Positions 20,454 to 34,524 of a stretch of 64,000 nt of DNA are shown here, piece by piece. The position numbers and the translations under genes are program-made. This DNA is from Rutidosis leptorrhynchoides (Eukaryota > Streptophyta > Magnoliopsida > Asterales > Asteraceae), in the NCBI RefSeq assembly GCF_046630445.1, contig NC_092337.1:368856001-368920000 (forward strand), in the 5' to 3' direction. A model generated the notes under the pieces. It was given only the letters and a program-made list of their open reading frames with translations, ran no database searches and was not told where the DNA came from. Each line of letters starts with the position of its first letter. Within the stretch, counting starts at the first letter, position 1.

Positions 20454-20914
20454 GTAATAGTAGAACAAAAGCAATATTAGGGGAGTCATCACGGGGTGAT
20501 TATATCCTGTAAGACGTCATTAGAAAACTCAAAAAACAACTCATGATTAGTTAACCGCGCTTCGACCGCAGCGAAGCGTGACTAACCACAAAACTTGTTG
20601 TTATCATTTTGGTTTTGTATGTCAACAATACTACTTAATGACATAAGTATGTTGGAGTAGTAATTTACGACGGCTATGAAAATCGTTGGTATATTATAAG
20701 TGTACAAATATCAAGTACAACTCATTAAGTTTTTGTTAATGATGTCACCAGCGAATTCGCGATAATGGCACATATATTTTATATATGCGACATGCCCACT
20801 ATATTTTTCGGTACCTGTTGGGTTCTTATAAAAAAAGAAAGGTTTAAAAGACCTAATTGACAAGTTTACATATATGCTTGCAACTCGCAGCCCGCAAATT
20901 TCACGACCCCCAGA
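20454..20914. other. No gene; GC hairpin
   Basis: No ORF of interest. CGCTTCG (20558-20564) and CGAAGCG (20572-20578) form a 7-bp stem, extended by TTAGT...ACTAA arms, a possible decayed transposon end. Confidence 0.45.
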
Positions 20915-23252
20915 TGTAACATCCCGTCTTTTTCCGTTACCTTCCGTTATATAATTATAACATCTTCCGTTAATACGCGTTTTAAAATATCTCGTTTAGG
21001 TAATTCACGCACCCGCTTTTAAACTTGAGGGACTAAACTTTGCAAGATGCCAAATCCTTGACTAGGTCAACTAGTCAACCATGGCATCTCCACCATTCAT
21101 TATCCACCTCCTTTTTCATTTTTCTTAATACTTTCACAATTTTCTCTCATACACCAATACAAAGAATCATCATGTATTTCCGATCTAGCAAGTGTTTCAC
21201 AAAACAAATTACATATTGGGAATCCTTGCATCTTCCTCTTCGATTCCATACCGATTTCATCGCATTTGAGTAACTTTCTAAAAACACTAGATTTTGTGTT
21301 GTTGATAATTTTGACTTATAAAAGTGTTAATTAGTGTCTATGGCTCAAGTCTAACATGAATATATGATTTATATGCTTGTTCTCGTCATTTTGATGTAAC
21401 TAGCTTAAACTTGAAATAGGGTGTTTGATTTTGAGATTCGATTCCTTAAATGTTGTTAGATGTTAAAAGTGCATGTATTAAATGTGTTCCTAGCATCACT
21501 AGCTTCAATTTGGTATGTAGGTTGGCATGGATTAGCTTCATAAACATAATTGTTAAATTTGTGATTTTGAGTTAGGGTTTGATAGAAGTAAAATGGAATT
21601 TAAACGCATTGAATGCTTTGCAAGGTTAGTTGTAAGTGCATATTAGCATTGTATGCATGATTACCTACGAAACGGCGTATTATATGTATGCATTTAATTC
21701 CCGAATCATAAATGTGCATTTATGAACTTAAAAGCATTAATGGTGAACATTTAATGAGCTTTCAACTTGGTTTTGTATATTGTAAATGATGTTTTGATTG
21801 ATGAAATGTGCTTAGTTGTACTCCTCGTTAAATTACTTTTCCAACGATGTATGGCATGCGTTTTGAATGTTTTCGGTCCATGAGTTATGTTAAATTGAGT
21901 TTTGGTTCGAGACTTAACAAAAATACTGCAACCAGCATTTTTCCAGGAATGCGCGCCGCGCACCCTTTTGCACGCCGCGCAAATGTGAAGCTTCAGATGC
22001 TTACCCCTTTAGACAAATTCCTGACCTGATTCCACGATTTATTGCGCGCCGCGTATACCTGCGCGCGCCGCGCACATTCCCTGGCCAAACTTTCTTTTTG
22101 TTTTATTTTTCATAAATTCTTTTCTCGCTTAACCGCAACTCCGATCATGCTCATATATGATTTCTCATCATGGAAAAATTGTCGGACACCCGACCCGACC
22201 CCGTTTACTTTGACTTTGACCAAGTTTGACATTTAGTCAAACTTAACCAAATACTTATGCAATCATCCTAACATGCTTTTACATTTGGATCATGCATGAA
22301 ACTTGGCAACGTGATTCACATGCTATATGTAATCGAGTCGTAACGAGCCATATGACTAATTGAACAACTTTGACCCATCGTGTTTATCGTTATTGATGCA
22401 ACCTACTTCTTTAGGTCAAGACTAGCAATTGTCATTGCACACGTTTACTTGTGAAGTACTTTATTACTCGTGCACTCAAGGTGAGCTCATAGTCCCACCT
22501 TTACTCTTTTAAACTTACATTTGGGATGAGAAAACATAAACGTTTCATTTTACAAAGTGAACACAAGTACGAAAACAAACATTCTACATACGAGTTAGAA
22601 CAAAATCCTCAATTCGATTATCATTAATTACACTTGCCGGGTGTAAGCGAGAACTTATGTTCTATGGCCGTATGGGTTTGACAAACCCTCATTCGGACGG
22701 TTCGCTACCGTTATTCGGATGAAATATATTTTCGAGAAACAGTGTATGTTCTAACACTATTGTGATGGGGTTCTATGGATGGAAAGTTAAGCCTTGATAA
22801 TTGGGTGCTCGTGATAACAAATTTTAGAATGGTTTACTATTACTTCGATGTTATAAATCTTGTGGTTCATTTGTACTTACTTACTTACTTACATAAACCT
22901 ATAATTTCACCAATGTTTTCGTTGACAGATTTCTATGTTTTTCTCAGGGCCTTGAACGTTTTGTGATTCATGCTTCCGCTCATTATTTTTGATACTTGCA
23001 TTGGATGTCGAATATATATGCATACATGGAGCATCTTTTGGCTACTTTTAAATTGTGTCGCATATGTTTCATTTGTACTTATAACGTTATAACGTAACTT
23101 GTGGTTGAACTATTCTTGTAAACCTGAAACAATCTTTACATTTGAAATGAATGTGACATATTTTTGGTCAAACGTTATTTTAAAGACTTATGACCACGTA
23201 ACGGGACCTAAGTAGATGGCGTCGTCAATGACGATTTTGTCGGGTCGCTACA
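20915..23252 (+). repeat. Element A 5' LTR
   Basis: 2338 bp, from TGTAACATCCCG to GGGTCGCTACA. It is clearly the same sequence as 41286-43662, with scattered substitutions and short indels. It includes four GC-rich CGCGCCGCG-type motifs (21949-22073). Confidence 0.95.
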
Positions 23253-23254
23253 GA

Positions 23255-23266
23255 TGGTATCAGAGC
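23255..23266 (+). other. Element A primer-binding site
   Basis: TGGTATCAGAGC, two bases after the LTR end; initiator tRNA-Met type. Confidence 0.95.
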
Positions 23267-23676
23267 GTTGGTTATAGTGATTTAGAGTTCCTTGGTGTCA
23301 ACCCAGAGTCATAGGGTACATTAGTGAGTCTAGACTACAACCGGCATATAGACTTGAAGTAGGAATTACTTGACTACTTGTACATTTATACTCGAACTCT
23401 TCTATTCATATCTAACTTTTATTCCATCTTAATCTCACGTTGTCTAATTTGATTGACACGCCACCTTGACTTAGTGAAATAATGTCGAATGCACATATGA
23501 ATTAGGGTAATATAATTGCCGGGATTATATTACGGTGACTCATATGAACGTTCCGACATTATGACATAAGGAATTTAAGGCGAGTCAAGAAAAATTTTCT
23601 CTTTATCCTCATTCCATATCACGGTTAGTATTATTGAGAATACTAATCAACGATATTCTTGTGTTTTGAAGGAACA

Positions 23677-23800
23677 ATGCCTCCTCGCCGTGTACCACGC
23701 CATGAAACACCCAAACAAGCTCTACAACGAATGATAGCCACCGTCGTTGATGCGGCCATGGCCGGTCACTCATCCAACAACAATAACAATAACAACAACC

Positions 23801-23842
<42 letters not shown>

Positions 23843-24888
23843 GAGCCGGTAATTCAAACGAGGGATGCTCCTATAAAGCTTTCATGGGGTGCAAAGCTCA
23901 CACCTTCGATGGAACCGGGGGACCGGTTGTGCTCACCCGATGGTTTGAGCAAACGGAAGCCGTCTTTAGCATAAGCGGTTGTCGGGACCAAGACAAGGTC
24001 AAGTACTCCACTCACACTTTCGCCGGTGTCGCGCTCACTTGGTGGAACACCTATGTACAATCGGTGGGTACCGATGAAGCCCACGCCCTCTCTTGGGCCG
24101 ATTTAAGGGAAAAGATGATCATCGAATATTTCCCTCGTGAAGAAACCCGAAGGCTCGAACAAGAGCTAAGAACTTTAAAAGCGGTCGGAAACGATCTCAA
24201 GGCCTATAATCAACGATTTTTTGAACTAGCCTTGATGTGCCCAAACCTTGTGAACCCCGAGTCATTAAGGGTTGAACTTTACATGGATGGTCTTCCAAAG
24301 ACCATCAAACACGGAGTAATGTCATCCAAGCCCACTAATCATCAAGAAGCTTTGAACATGGCCCGCAAATTGATAAAAACGGTGGACGAAATTGTAGTGC
24401 CGGCACCTAAAGGCGAGGATAAGTCGGGTAGCAACAAAAGAAAATGGAAAGCTCCCCAATCAAGTAACAACAACCTTGCCAAGAAGCCTTTCACCTCCGA
24501 CGACAAGAAAGGTTATGCCGGAAACCTACCTCTTTTCAACAAATGCAACAAGCATCACTTTGGTGAATGTCGCAAGCTAATTTGCCATATGTGCCAAGGA
24601 ATTGGTCATAAGGCCAACGAATGTAAAAGTGCTACCCCCGTCTCTCGAAAGGGGCCCAATACGCCAAAGACGGTCACTTGTTACGAATGTGGCCAAACGG
24701 GTCATTATAGAAATGCATGCCAAAGAAGAAAGATAACCCCAATACGCGCGACCGAGCTTTCAACATTAACACCGAGGAAGCCCGAGATGACAATGAACAA
24801 GTCACAGGTACGTTTCTTCTCAACAATTCTTATGTCTCTTGCTTATTTGATTCGGGTGCCGATAAGAGTTTTGTTTCCAAGACTTTGA
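23677..24888 (+). pseudogene. Element A gag
   Basis: Starts at the ATG at 23677 (MPPRRVPRHETPKQALQRMI). A poly-Asn tract follows, encoded by an AAC/AAT microsatellite at about 23776-23841. The capsid-like region has the gypsy pattern (FDGTGGPV...WFEQTEAVF...YSTHTFAGVALTWWN). Two CCHC zinc knuckles, CHMCQGIGHKANEC and [14 protein letters not shown], lie near the C-terminus. Right after the second knuckle the gag frame runs off to a stop at 24886 while the pol frame (from about 24717) carries on, so a one-base indel or frameshift separates gag and pol. In close relatives the two are usually one ORF, so I read it as damage. Confidence 0.9.
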
Positions 24889-27834
24889 CTCATTCTTTTA
24901 GCACTCCACCACTCCCACTAGATACTACTTATACCATTGAAGTGGCCAACGAGAAACTATTGAGTGCCGACAAATTCTATCAGGGGTGTACGTTAAACTT
25001 AATGGGTAAAGAGTTTGAAATTGACTTGATACCTATAGAACTAGGGAGCTTTGATGTAATCATTGGTATGGATTGGCTAGCCAAAATGAAATCCCATATT
25101 CTTTGCGATCTTAAAGCGATTCAAATTCCTATCGAGAATGGTGAACCCTTGATTGTCTATGGCGATAAGAGTTGCACCGGACTCAACCTCGTCTCGTGCC
25201 TTAAAGTTGAAAAATACCTTCGTAAAGGTTGTTTCGCGATTCTAGCCCATGTTAAGAAAGTCGAGATCGACGAGAAGCATATCGATGATGTGCCAATTGT
25301 TAGTGACTTTTCTGATGTATTTCCCGACGAATTGTCGGGTCTTTCACCTCATCGACCGGTAGAATTTCAAATCGATCTTATTCTGGGAGCCGCACCCGTA
25401 GCACGTGCACCGTATAGACTTGCTCCATCCAAAATGCAAGAATTGCAAAGTCAAATCCAAGAACTACTTGACCGTGGTTTTATCCAACCTAGCCATTCAC
25501 CATGGGATGCTCCGATTTTGTTTGTTAAGAAGAAAGATGGATCCCTACGAATGTGCATTGATTATCGTGAACTAAACAAATTGACGGTTAAGAACCGATA
25601 TCCTCTTCCGCGCATCGAAGACCTCTTTGATCAACTACAAGGGTCTTGTGTATATTCAAAAATCGATCTCCGCTCGGGTTATCATCAATTAAGGGTTAAG
25701 GGGGAAGATGTCTCCAAAACCGCTTTCCGGACTCGTTATGGTAGTTATGAATTTCTTGTAATGCCATTTGGTCTCACTAACACACCGGCGGTGTTCATGG
25801 ATCTTATGAACCGCGTGTGCAAACCATACCTCGACAAATTCGTTATCGTGTTCATCGATGATATTTTGGTCTATTCTAAAAGTGGAGAAGAGCACGAACA
25901 ACATCTCCGACTTGTGCTTGAACTCTTGAGACAAGAACGACTCTATGCCAAATTCTCCAAGTGTGAATTTTGGTTGAAGGAAGTTCAATTTCTTGGTCAT
26001 GTTGTAAGTGATCAAGGTATTAAAGTCGATCCCGCAAAAATCGAAGCCATTAGTAAATGGGATACTCTTACTACTCCTACTCACATTCGTCAATTTTTGG
26101 GTCTCGCCGGATACTATCGTAGATTCATCAAAGATTTCTCCTTGGTTGCTCGTCCTATAACCGCGTTAACTCACAAGGGAAAGAAATTTGTTTGGGCAAC
26201 CGAACAAGAGTCCGCATTTCAAATCTTAAAGACAAAGCTAACCACCGCTCCTATCTTGTCACTCCCCGAAGGCAATGATGATTTTGTTGTATATTGCGAT
26301 GCCTCGAAACATGGTTTTGGGTGTGTATTGATGCAACGAAAGAAATTCATTGCTTATGCCTCTCGACAATTGAAAATTCATGAACGGAACTATACGACAC
26401 ATGATCTCGAACTCGGAGCCGTTGTCTTTACACTTAAAATGTGAAGACACTATCTTTATGGAACCAAGAGTACTATCTTCACCGATCACAAAAGCCTCCA
26501 ACACATCTTCGACCAAAAGCAACTAAACATGAGACAACGCTGGTGGATTGAAACTTTAAACGATTATGATTGTGAGCTTCGTTACCATCCCGGGAAGGCA
26601 AATGTAGTAGCCGATGCCTTAATTCGAAAAGAAAAAGCAGTGCCTCTTCGTGTTTGAGCTTTAAACATCACCATCCACACCAATCTCAATAGTCAAATTC
26701 GTGTAGCCCAAGACGAGGCTCTCAAGGATGAAAACATCTCTTTCGAACACTTGAACGTCCTCACCTCTCGATTCGAAGTTAAGGAGACCGGACTTCGATA
26801 TTTCGTCGGAAGAATTTGGGTGCCTAGTTATGGGGACTTACGAAGCCTTATTTTAGATGAAGCCCATAAGTTAAGATATTCGATTCACCCCGGTGCCAAT
26901 AAGATGTACCAAGACCTTAAGGAACAATATTGGTGGCCGGACATTAAAAGGGACGTTGCTACTTATGTTGGAAGGTGCCTAACTTGCTCCAAAGTCAAAG
27001 CTGAACATCAAAGACCATCCGGACTACTTCAACAACCCGAAATCCCGCAATGGAAGAGGGAAAGAATAACGATGGACTTTATCACCAAACTACCGAGAAC
27101 GGCGAGCGGTTATGATACCATTTAGGTTATTATTGACCGTCTTACCAAATCCGCACACTTCCTAGCCATGAAGGAAACCGACAACATGGAAAAACTTGCA
27201 CAACTTTACATTAAAGAGATCGTAGTCCGTCACGGTGTGCCTTTATCGATTATTTCCGACCGAGATGGCCGTTTTGTTTCTAGATTTTGGCGTACCTTAC
27301 AAGAAGCTTTGGGGACACGTTTAGACATGAGCACCGCATATCATCAAAAAACCGATGGACAAAGCGAACGCACAATTCAAACCTTGGAAGACATGCTATG
27401 AGCTTCTGTTATCAATTTCGGAAAAGCTTGGGACAAGCACTTGCCTCTCTTACAACAATAGTTACCACGCGAGTATCAACGCCGCACCTTTCGAAGCTTT
27501 GTATGGCCGAAAATGTCGTTCACCTCTTTGTTGGGCCGAAGTAAGCAACACACAAATCGCCGGACCCGAACTCATTCATGAAACAACCGAGAAGATCGTT
27601 CAAATCCGAGATAGGCTTAGGACGGCCCGTAGTCGTCAAAAGAGCTATACCGTCAAAAGACGCAACGACCTCGAATTCCAAGTCGGTGATCGCGTAATGT
27701 TAAAAGTCGCACCTTGGAAAGGAGTAATCCGTTTCAGAAAACACGGGAAGTTAAATCCGCGGTATATTGGTCCTTTCGAAATCTTGGAGCGTGTTGGAAC
27801 CGTTGCTTATCGTTTAGATCTTCCGCCTCAACTG
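24717..27834 (+). pseudogene. Element A pol, 5' and main part (broken)
   Basis: Protease motif [12 protein letters not shown], then reverse transcriptase with [50 protein letters not shown] and the catalytic FIDDILVYS. RNase H starts at [16 protein letters not shown]. The frame hits TGA at 26442 within what should be a Trp codon (KMWRHYLYG in relatives). More stops follow at about 26656, 27123 and 27399. Integrase has HHCC-type RYSIHPGANKMYQDLKEQYW and [12 protein letters not shown], then [16 protein letters not shown] and [13 protein letters not shown]. The frame changes again around 27400-27480. It is interrupted after RLDLPPQL by element B and resumes at 40933. Not functional. Confidence 0.92.
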
Positions 27835-30800
27835 TGAAATGTCCCGTTCTTATTGATTAAAAACGTTCCATATTAATTGATTTCGTTGCGAGGTTTTGAC
27901 CTCTATATGAGACGTTTTTCAAAGACTGCATTCATTTTTAAAACAAACCATAACCTTTATTTCATAGATAAAGGTTTTAAAAAGCTTTACGTAGATTATC
28001 AAATAATGATAATGTAAATTATCCTGTTTACACACGACCATTACATAGTGGTTTACAATACAAATATGTTACAACAAAATAAGTTTCTTGAATGCAGTTT
28101 TTACACAATATCATACAAGCAAGAACTCCAAATCTCGTCCTTATTTAAGTATGCGATAGCGGAAGCTCTTAATAATCACCTAAGAATAAACATGCTTAAA
28201 ACGTCAACAAAAATGTTGGTGAGTTATAGGTTTAACCTATATATATCAAATCATAATAATAGACCACAAGATTTCATATTTCAATACACATCCCATACAT
28301 AGAGATAAAAATCATTCATATGGTGAACACCTGGTAACCGACATTAACAAGATGCATATATAAGAATATCCCCATCATTCCGGGACACCCTTCGGATATG
28401 ATATAAATTTCGAAGTACTAAAGCATCCGGTACTTTGGATGGGGTTTGTTAGGCCCAATAGATCTATCTTTAGGATTCGCGTCAATTAGGGTGTCTGTTC
28501 CCTAATTCTTAGATTACCAGACTTAATAAAAAGGGGCATATTCGATTTCGATAATTCAACCATAGAATGTAGTTTCACGTACTTGTGTCTATTTTGTAAA
28601 TCATTTATAAAACCTGCATGCATTCTCATCCCAAAAATATTAGATTTTAAAAGTGGGACTATAACTCACTTTCACAGATTTTTACTTCGTCGAGAAGTAA
28701 GACTTGGCCACTGGTTGATTCACGAACCTATAACAATATATACATATATATCAAAGTATGTACAAAATATATTTACAACACTTTTAATATATTTTGATGT
28801 TTTAAGTTTATTAAGTCAGCTGTCCTCGTTAGTAACCTACAACTAGTTGTCCACAGTTAGATGTACAGAAATAAATCGATAAATATTATCTTGAATCAAT
28901 CCACGACCCAGTGTATACGTATCTCAGTATTGATCACAACTCAAACTATATATATTTTAGAATCAACCTCAACCCTGTATAGCTAACTCCAACATTCACA
29001 TATAGAGTGTATATGGTTGTTCCGAAATATATATAGATGTGTCGACATGATAGGTCAAAACATTGTATACGTGTCTATGGTATCTCAAGATTACATAATA
29101 TATAATACAAGTTGATTAAGTTATGGTTGGAATAGATTTGTTACCAATTTTCACGTAGCTAAAATGAGAAAAATTATCCAATCTTGTTTTACCCATAACT
29201 TCTTCATTTTAAATCCGTTTTGAGTGAATCAAATTGCTATGGTTTCATATTGAACTCTATTTTATGAATCCAAATAGAAAAAGTATAGGTTTATAGCCGG
29301 AAAAATAAGTTACAAGTCGTTTTTGTAAAGGTAGTCATTTCAGTCGAAAGAACGACGTCTAGATGACCATTTTAGAAAACATACTTCCACTTTGAGTTTA
29401 ACCATAGTTTTTGGATATAGTTTCATGTTCATAATAAAAATCATTTTCTCAAAATAACAACTTTTAAATCAAAGTTTATCATAGTTTTTAATTAACTAAC
29501 CCAAAACAGCCCGCGGTGTTACTACGACGGCGTAAATTCGGTTTTACGGTGTTTTTCGTGTTTCCAGGTTTTAAATCATTAAGTTAGCATATCATATAGA
29601 TATTGAACATGTGTTTAGTTGATTTTAAAAGTCAAGTTAGAAGGATTAACTTTTATTTGCGAACAAGTTTAGAATTAACTAAACTATGTTCTAGTGATTA
29701 CAAGTTTAAACCTTCGAATAAGATAGCTTTATATGTATGAATCGAATGATGTTATGAACATCATTACTACCTTAAGTTCCTTGGATAAACCTACTGGAAA
29801 AGAGAAAAATGGATCTAGCTTCAACGGATCCTTGGATGGCTCGAAGTTCTTGAAGCAGAATCATGACACGAAAACAAGTTCAAGTAAGATCATCACTTGA
29901 AATAAGATTGTTATAGTTATAGAAATTGAACCAAAGTTTGAATATGATTATTACCTTGTATTAGAATGATAACCTACTGTAAGAAACAAAGATTTCTTGA
30001 GGTTGGATGATCACCTTACAAGATTGGAAGTGAGCTAGCAAACTTGAAAGTATTCTTGATTTTATGTAACTAGAACTTGTAGAATATATGAAGAACACTT
30101 AGAACTTGAAGATAGAACTTGAGAGAGATCAATTAGATGAAGAAAATTGAAGAATGAAAGTGTTTGTAGGTGTTTTTAGTCGTTGGTGTATGGATTAGAT
30201 ATAAAGGATATGTAATTTTGTTTTCATGTAAATAAGTCATGAATGATTACTCATATTTTTGTAATTTTATGAGATATTTCATGCTAGTTGCCAAATGATG
30301 GTTCCCACATGTGTTAGGTGACTCACATGGGCTGCTAAGAGCTGATCATTGGAGTGTATATACTATATACCAATAGTACATACATCTAAAAGCTGTGTAT
30401 TGTTCGAGTACGAATACGGGTGCATACGAGTAGAATTGTTGATGAAACTGAACGAGGATGTAATTGTAAGAATTTTTGTTAAGTAGAAGTATTTTGATAA
30501 GTGTATTGAAGTCTTTCAAAAGTGTATAAATACATATTAAAACACTACATGTATATACATTTTAACTGAGTCGTTAAGTCATCGTTAGTCGTTACATGTA
30601 AGTGTTGTTTTGAAACCTTTAGGTTAACGATCTTGTTAAATGTTGTTAACCCAATGTTTATAATATCAAATGAGATTTTAAATTATTATATTATCATGAT
30701 ATTATCATGTATGAATATCTCTTAATATGATATATATACATTAAATGTCTTTACAACGATAATCGTTACATATACGTCTCGTTTAAAAATCATTAAGTTA

Positions 30801-31097
30801 GTAGTCTTGTTTTTACATATGTAGTTCATTGTTAATATACTTAATGATATGTTTACTTATCATAGTATCATGTTAAATATATATATATATATCCATATAT
30901 ATGTCATCATATAGTTTTTACAAGTTTTAACGTTCGTGAATCACCGGTCAACTTGGGTGGTCAATTGTCTATATGAAACATATTTCAATTAATCAAGTCT
31001 TAACAAGTTTGATTGCTTAACATGTTGGAAACATTTAATCATGTAAATATCAATCTCAATTAATATATATAAACATGGAAAAGTTCGGGTCACTACA
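27835..31097 (-). repeat. Element B 3' LTR (lower coordinate)
   Basis: 3263 bp, TGAAATGTCCCG to GGGTCACTACA on the plus strand. Nearly the same as 37668-40927 with scattered substitutions and AT-run length differences. The several 80-87 codon plus-strand ORFs inside (for example 28583-28846) recur in all three LTR copies only because the DNA is repeated. Confidence 0.95.
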
Positions 31098-31516
31098 GTA
31101 CCTACCCGTTAAATAAATTTCGTCCCGAAATTTTAAGCTGTTGAAGGTGTTGACGAATCTTCTGGAAATAGATGCGGGTATTTCTTCTTCATCTGATCTT
31201 CACGCTCCCTGGTGAACTCGGGTCCTCTACGAGCATTTCATCGAACCTTAACAATTGGTATCTTGTTTTGCTTAAGTCTTTTAACCTCACGATCCATTAT
31301 TTCGACGGGTTCTTCGATGAATTGAAGTTTTTCGTTGATTTGGATTTCATCTAACGGAATAGTGAGATCTTCTTTAGCAAAACATTTCTTTAAATTCGAG
31401 ACGTGGAAAGTGTTATGTACAGCCGCGAGTTGTTGACGTAACTCAAGTCGGTAAGCTACTGGTCCGACACGATCAATAATCTTGAATGGTCCAATATACC
31501 TTGGATTTAATTTCTC
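31098..31516 (-). pseudogene. Element B pol C-terminal, chromodomain-like tail
   Basis: Continues the minus-strand pol after the stop at 31517: [53 protein letters not shown] and ARRGPEFT. These match element A's tail at 40933-41250. In-frame TGA codons replace Trp-like positions near 31515 and 31230. At 31117-31131 the sequence reads, on the minus strand, ATTTCGGGACGAAAT, just before the purine-rich tract beside the LTR. Confidence 0.8.
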
Positions 31517-33013
31517 TCATTTACCAAATCGAACAACGCCTTTCCAAGGTGCAACTTTAAGCATGACCATCTCTCCAATTTCAAATTCTATATCTTTTCT
31601 TTTAATGTCAGCGTAGCTCTTTTTTCGACTTTGGGTGGTTTTCAACCGTTGTTGAATTTGGATGATCTTCTCGGTAGTTTCTTGTATAATCTCCGGACCC
31701 GTAATCTGTCTATCCCCCACTTCACTCCAACAAATCGAAGACCTGCACTTTCTACCATAAAGTGCTTCAAACGGCGCCATCTCAATGCTTGAATGGTAGC
31801 TGTTGTTGTAGGAAAATTCTGCTAACGGTAGATGTCGATCCCAACTGTTTCCGAAATCAATAACACATGCTCGTAGCATGTCTTCAAGCGTTTGTATCGT
31901 TCTTTTGCTCTGAACATCAGTTTGTGGATGATAGGCAGTACTCATGTCTAGACGAGTTCCTAATGCTTGCTGTAATGTCTGCCAGAATCTTGAAATAAAT
32001 CTGCCATCCCTATCAAAGATAATAGAGATTGGTATTCCATGTCTGGAGACGACTTTCTTCAAATACAGTTGTGCTAACTTCTCCATCTTGTCATCTTCTC
32101 TTATTGGCAGGAAGTGTGCTGATTTGGTGAGACGATCAACTATTACCCAAATAGTATCAAAACCACTTGCAGTCCTTGGCAATTTAGTGATGAAATCCAT
32201 GGTAATGTTTTCCCATTTCCATTCCGGGATTTTGGGTTGCTGAAGTAGACCTGATGGTTTCTGATGCTCAGCTTTGACCTTAGAACACGTCAAACATTCT
32301 CCTACGTATTTAGCAACATCGGCTTTCATACCCGGCCACCAAAAATATTTCTTGAGATCCTTGTACATCTTCCCCATTCCAGGATGTATTGAGTATCTGG
32401 TTTTATGAGCTTCTCTAAGTACCATTTCTCTCATATCTCCAAATTTTTGTATCCAAATCCTTTTAGCCCTATACCGGGTTCCGTCTTCCCGAATATTAAG
32501 ATGCTTCTCCGATCCTTTGGGTATTTCATCCTTTAAATTTCTCTTTTTTAAAACTCCTTGTTGCGCCTCCTTTATTTGAGTAGTAAGGTTATTATGAATC
32601 ATTATATTCATAGATTTTACTCGAATGGGTTCTCTGTCCTTCCTGCTCAAGGCATCGGCTACCACATTTGCCTTCCCCGGGTGGTAACGAATCTCAAAGT
32701 CGTAATCATTCATTAATTCAATCCACCTACGTTGCCTCATATTCAGTTTTTTCTGATTAAATATGTGTTGAAGACTTTTGTGGTCGGTATATATAATACT
32801 TTTGACCCCATATAAGTAGTGCCTCCAAGTCTTTAATGCAAAAACAACCGCGCCTAATTCCAAATCATGCGTCGTATAATTTTGTTCGTGAATCTTCAAT
32901 TGTCTAGACGCATAAGCAATCCCCTTCGTTCGTTGCATTAATACACAACCGAGACCTTGCTTTGATGCGTCACAATAAATCACAAAATCATCATTCCCTT
33001 CAGGCAATGACAA
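31517..33013 (-). pseudogene. Element B RNase H and integrase
   Basis: 498-codon open stretch. RNase [40 protein letters not shown] and [11 protein letters not shown]. Integrase zinc finger: [20 protein letters not shown] and [12 protein letters not shown]. Catalytic core: [51 protein letters not shown]. Then [20 protein letters not shown]. It is separated from the reverse-transcriptase ORF (33028-34395) by a small frameshift around 33014-33028 and ends at a premature stop before the chromodomain-like tail. Confidence 0.92.
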
Positions 33014-33027
33014 TATAGGTGCCGTAG

Positions 33028-34524
33028 TTAGCTTTTCTTCAATAACTGAAACGCTTTCTCTTGTTCATCATTCCATTCAAATTTCTTCCCTTTATGCGTT
33101 AATGCAGTCAAGGGTTTTGCTATTCTGGAAAAGTCTTGGATGAACCTTCCGTAGTAACCAGCTAGTCCTAAAAACTGGCGTATGTGTTTCGGAGTTTTCG
33201 GGGTTTCCCACTTTTCAACAGTTTCTATCTTTGCCGGATCTACCTTAATACCTTCTTTGTTCACTATGTGACCGAGGAATTGAACTTCTTCCAACCAAAA
33301 TGCACACTTTGAAAACTTAGCGTACAATTCTTCCTTCCTCAATACTTCTAACACCTTTCTCAAATGTTCACCGTGTTCTTGGTCATTCTTTGAGTAAATA
33401 AGTATGTCATCAATGAAAACAATGACAAACTTGTCAAGGTATGGTCCATACACTCGGTTCATAAGGTCCATGAACACAGCTGGTGCATTATTTAAACCAA
33501 ACGGCATGACCATAAACTCGTAATGACCGTAACGTGTTCTGAAAGCAGTCTTTGGAATATCATCTTCTTTCACCCGCATTTGATGATACCCTGAACGTAA
33601 GTCAATCTTTGAATAAACAGACGAGCCTTGTAGTTGATCAAATAAGTCGTCAATTCTCGGTAGTGGGTAGCGGTTCTTGATGGTAAGTTTGTTCAACTCT
33701 CGGTAGTCGATACACAACCTGAATGTACCATCTTTCTTCTTGACAAACAAAACAGGAGCTCCCCACGGTGATGTGCTTGGTCGAATGAAACCACGCTCTA
33801 AAAGTTCTTGTAATTGGCTTTGCAGTTCTTTCATCTCGCTGGGTGCGAGTCTGTAAGGAGCACGAGCTATTGGTGCAGCTCCTGGTACAAGATCTATTTG
33901 AAATTCAACAGATCGATGTGGGGGTAATCCCGGTAATTCTTTCGGAAATACATCGGGAAATTCTTTTGCAATGGGAACATCATTAATGCTCTTTTCTTCA
34001 GTTTGTACTTTCTCGACGTGTGCTAGAACAGCATAGCAACCTTTTCTTATTAGTTTTTGTGCCTTCAAATTACTAATAAGATGTAGCTTCGTGTTGCCCT
34101 TTTCTCCGTACACCATTAAGGGTTTTTCTTTTTCTCGTATAATGCGAATTGCATTTTTGTAACAAACGATCTCTGCTTTCACTTCTTTCAACCAGTCCAT
34201 ACCGATTATCACATCAAAACTCCCTAACTCTACTGGTATCAAATCAATCTTAAATGTTTCGCTAACCAGTTTAATTTCTCGATTCCGACATATATTATCT
34301 GCTGAAATTAATTTACCATTTGCTAATTCGAGTAAAAATTTACTATCCAAAGGCGTCAATGGACAACTTAATTTAGCACAAAAATCTCTACTCATATATC
34401 TTCTATCCGCACCCGAATCAAATAAAACATAAGCAGATTTATTGTCAATAAGAAACGTACCCGTAACAAGCTCTGGGTCTTCCTGTGCCTCTGCCGCATT
34501 AATATTGAAAACTCTTCCGCGGCC
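33028..34524 (-). pseudogene. Element B protease and reverse transcriptase
   Basis: The stretch begins after an in-frame stop at about 34525 (after the last gag knuckle). GRVFNIN follows, then the protease motif [13 protein letters not shown] near 34400, then [20 protein letters not shown]. Reverse transcriptase has [50 protein letters not shown] and the catalytic [11 protein letters not shown]. It is intact to AFQLLKKS, where a frameshift breaks the join to RNase H. Confidence 0.9.

Noticed and set aside
24717-24888. Programmed gag-pol frameshift in element A
   Set aside because: The overlap could suggest it, but other copies of this group use one frame and element A has several other lesions, so damage is the simpler reading.
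28583-28846. 87-codon plus-strand ORF repeated at 38416 and 56686
   Set aside because: Recurs only because it lies in the three copies of one LTR; hydrophobic AT-rich translation on the strand opposite to the element's genes.
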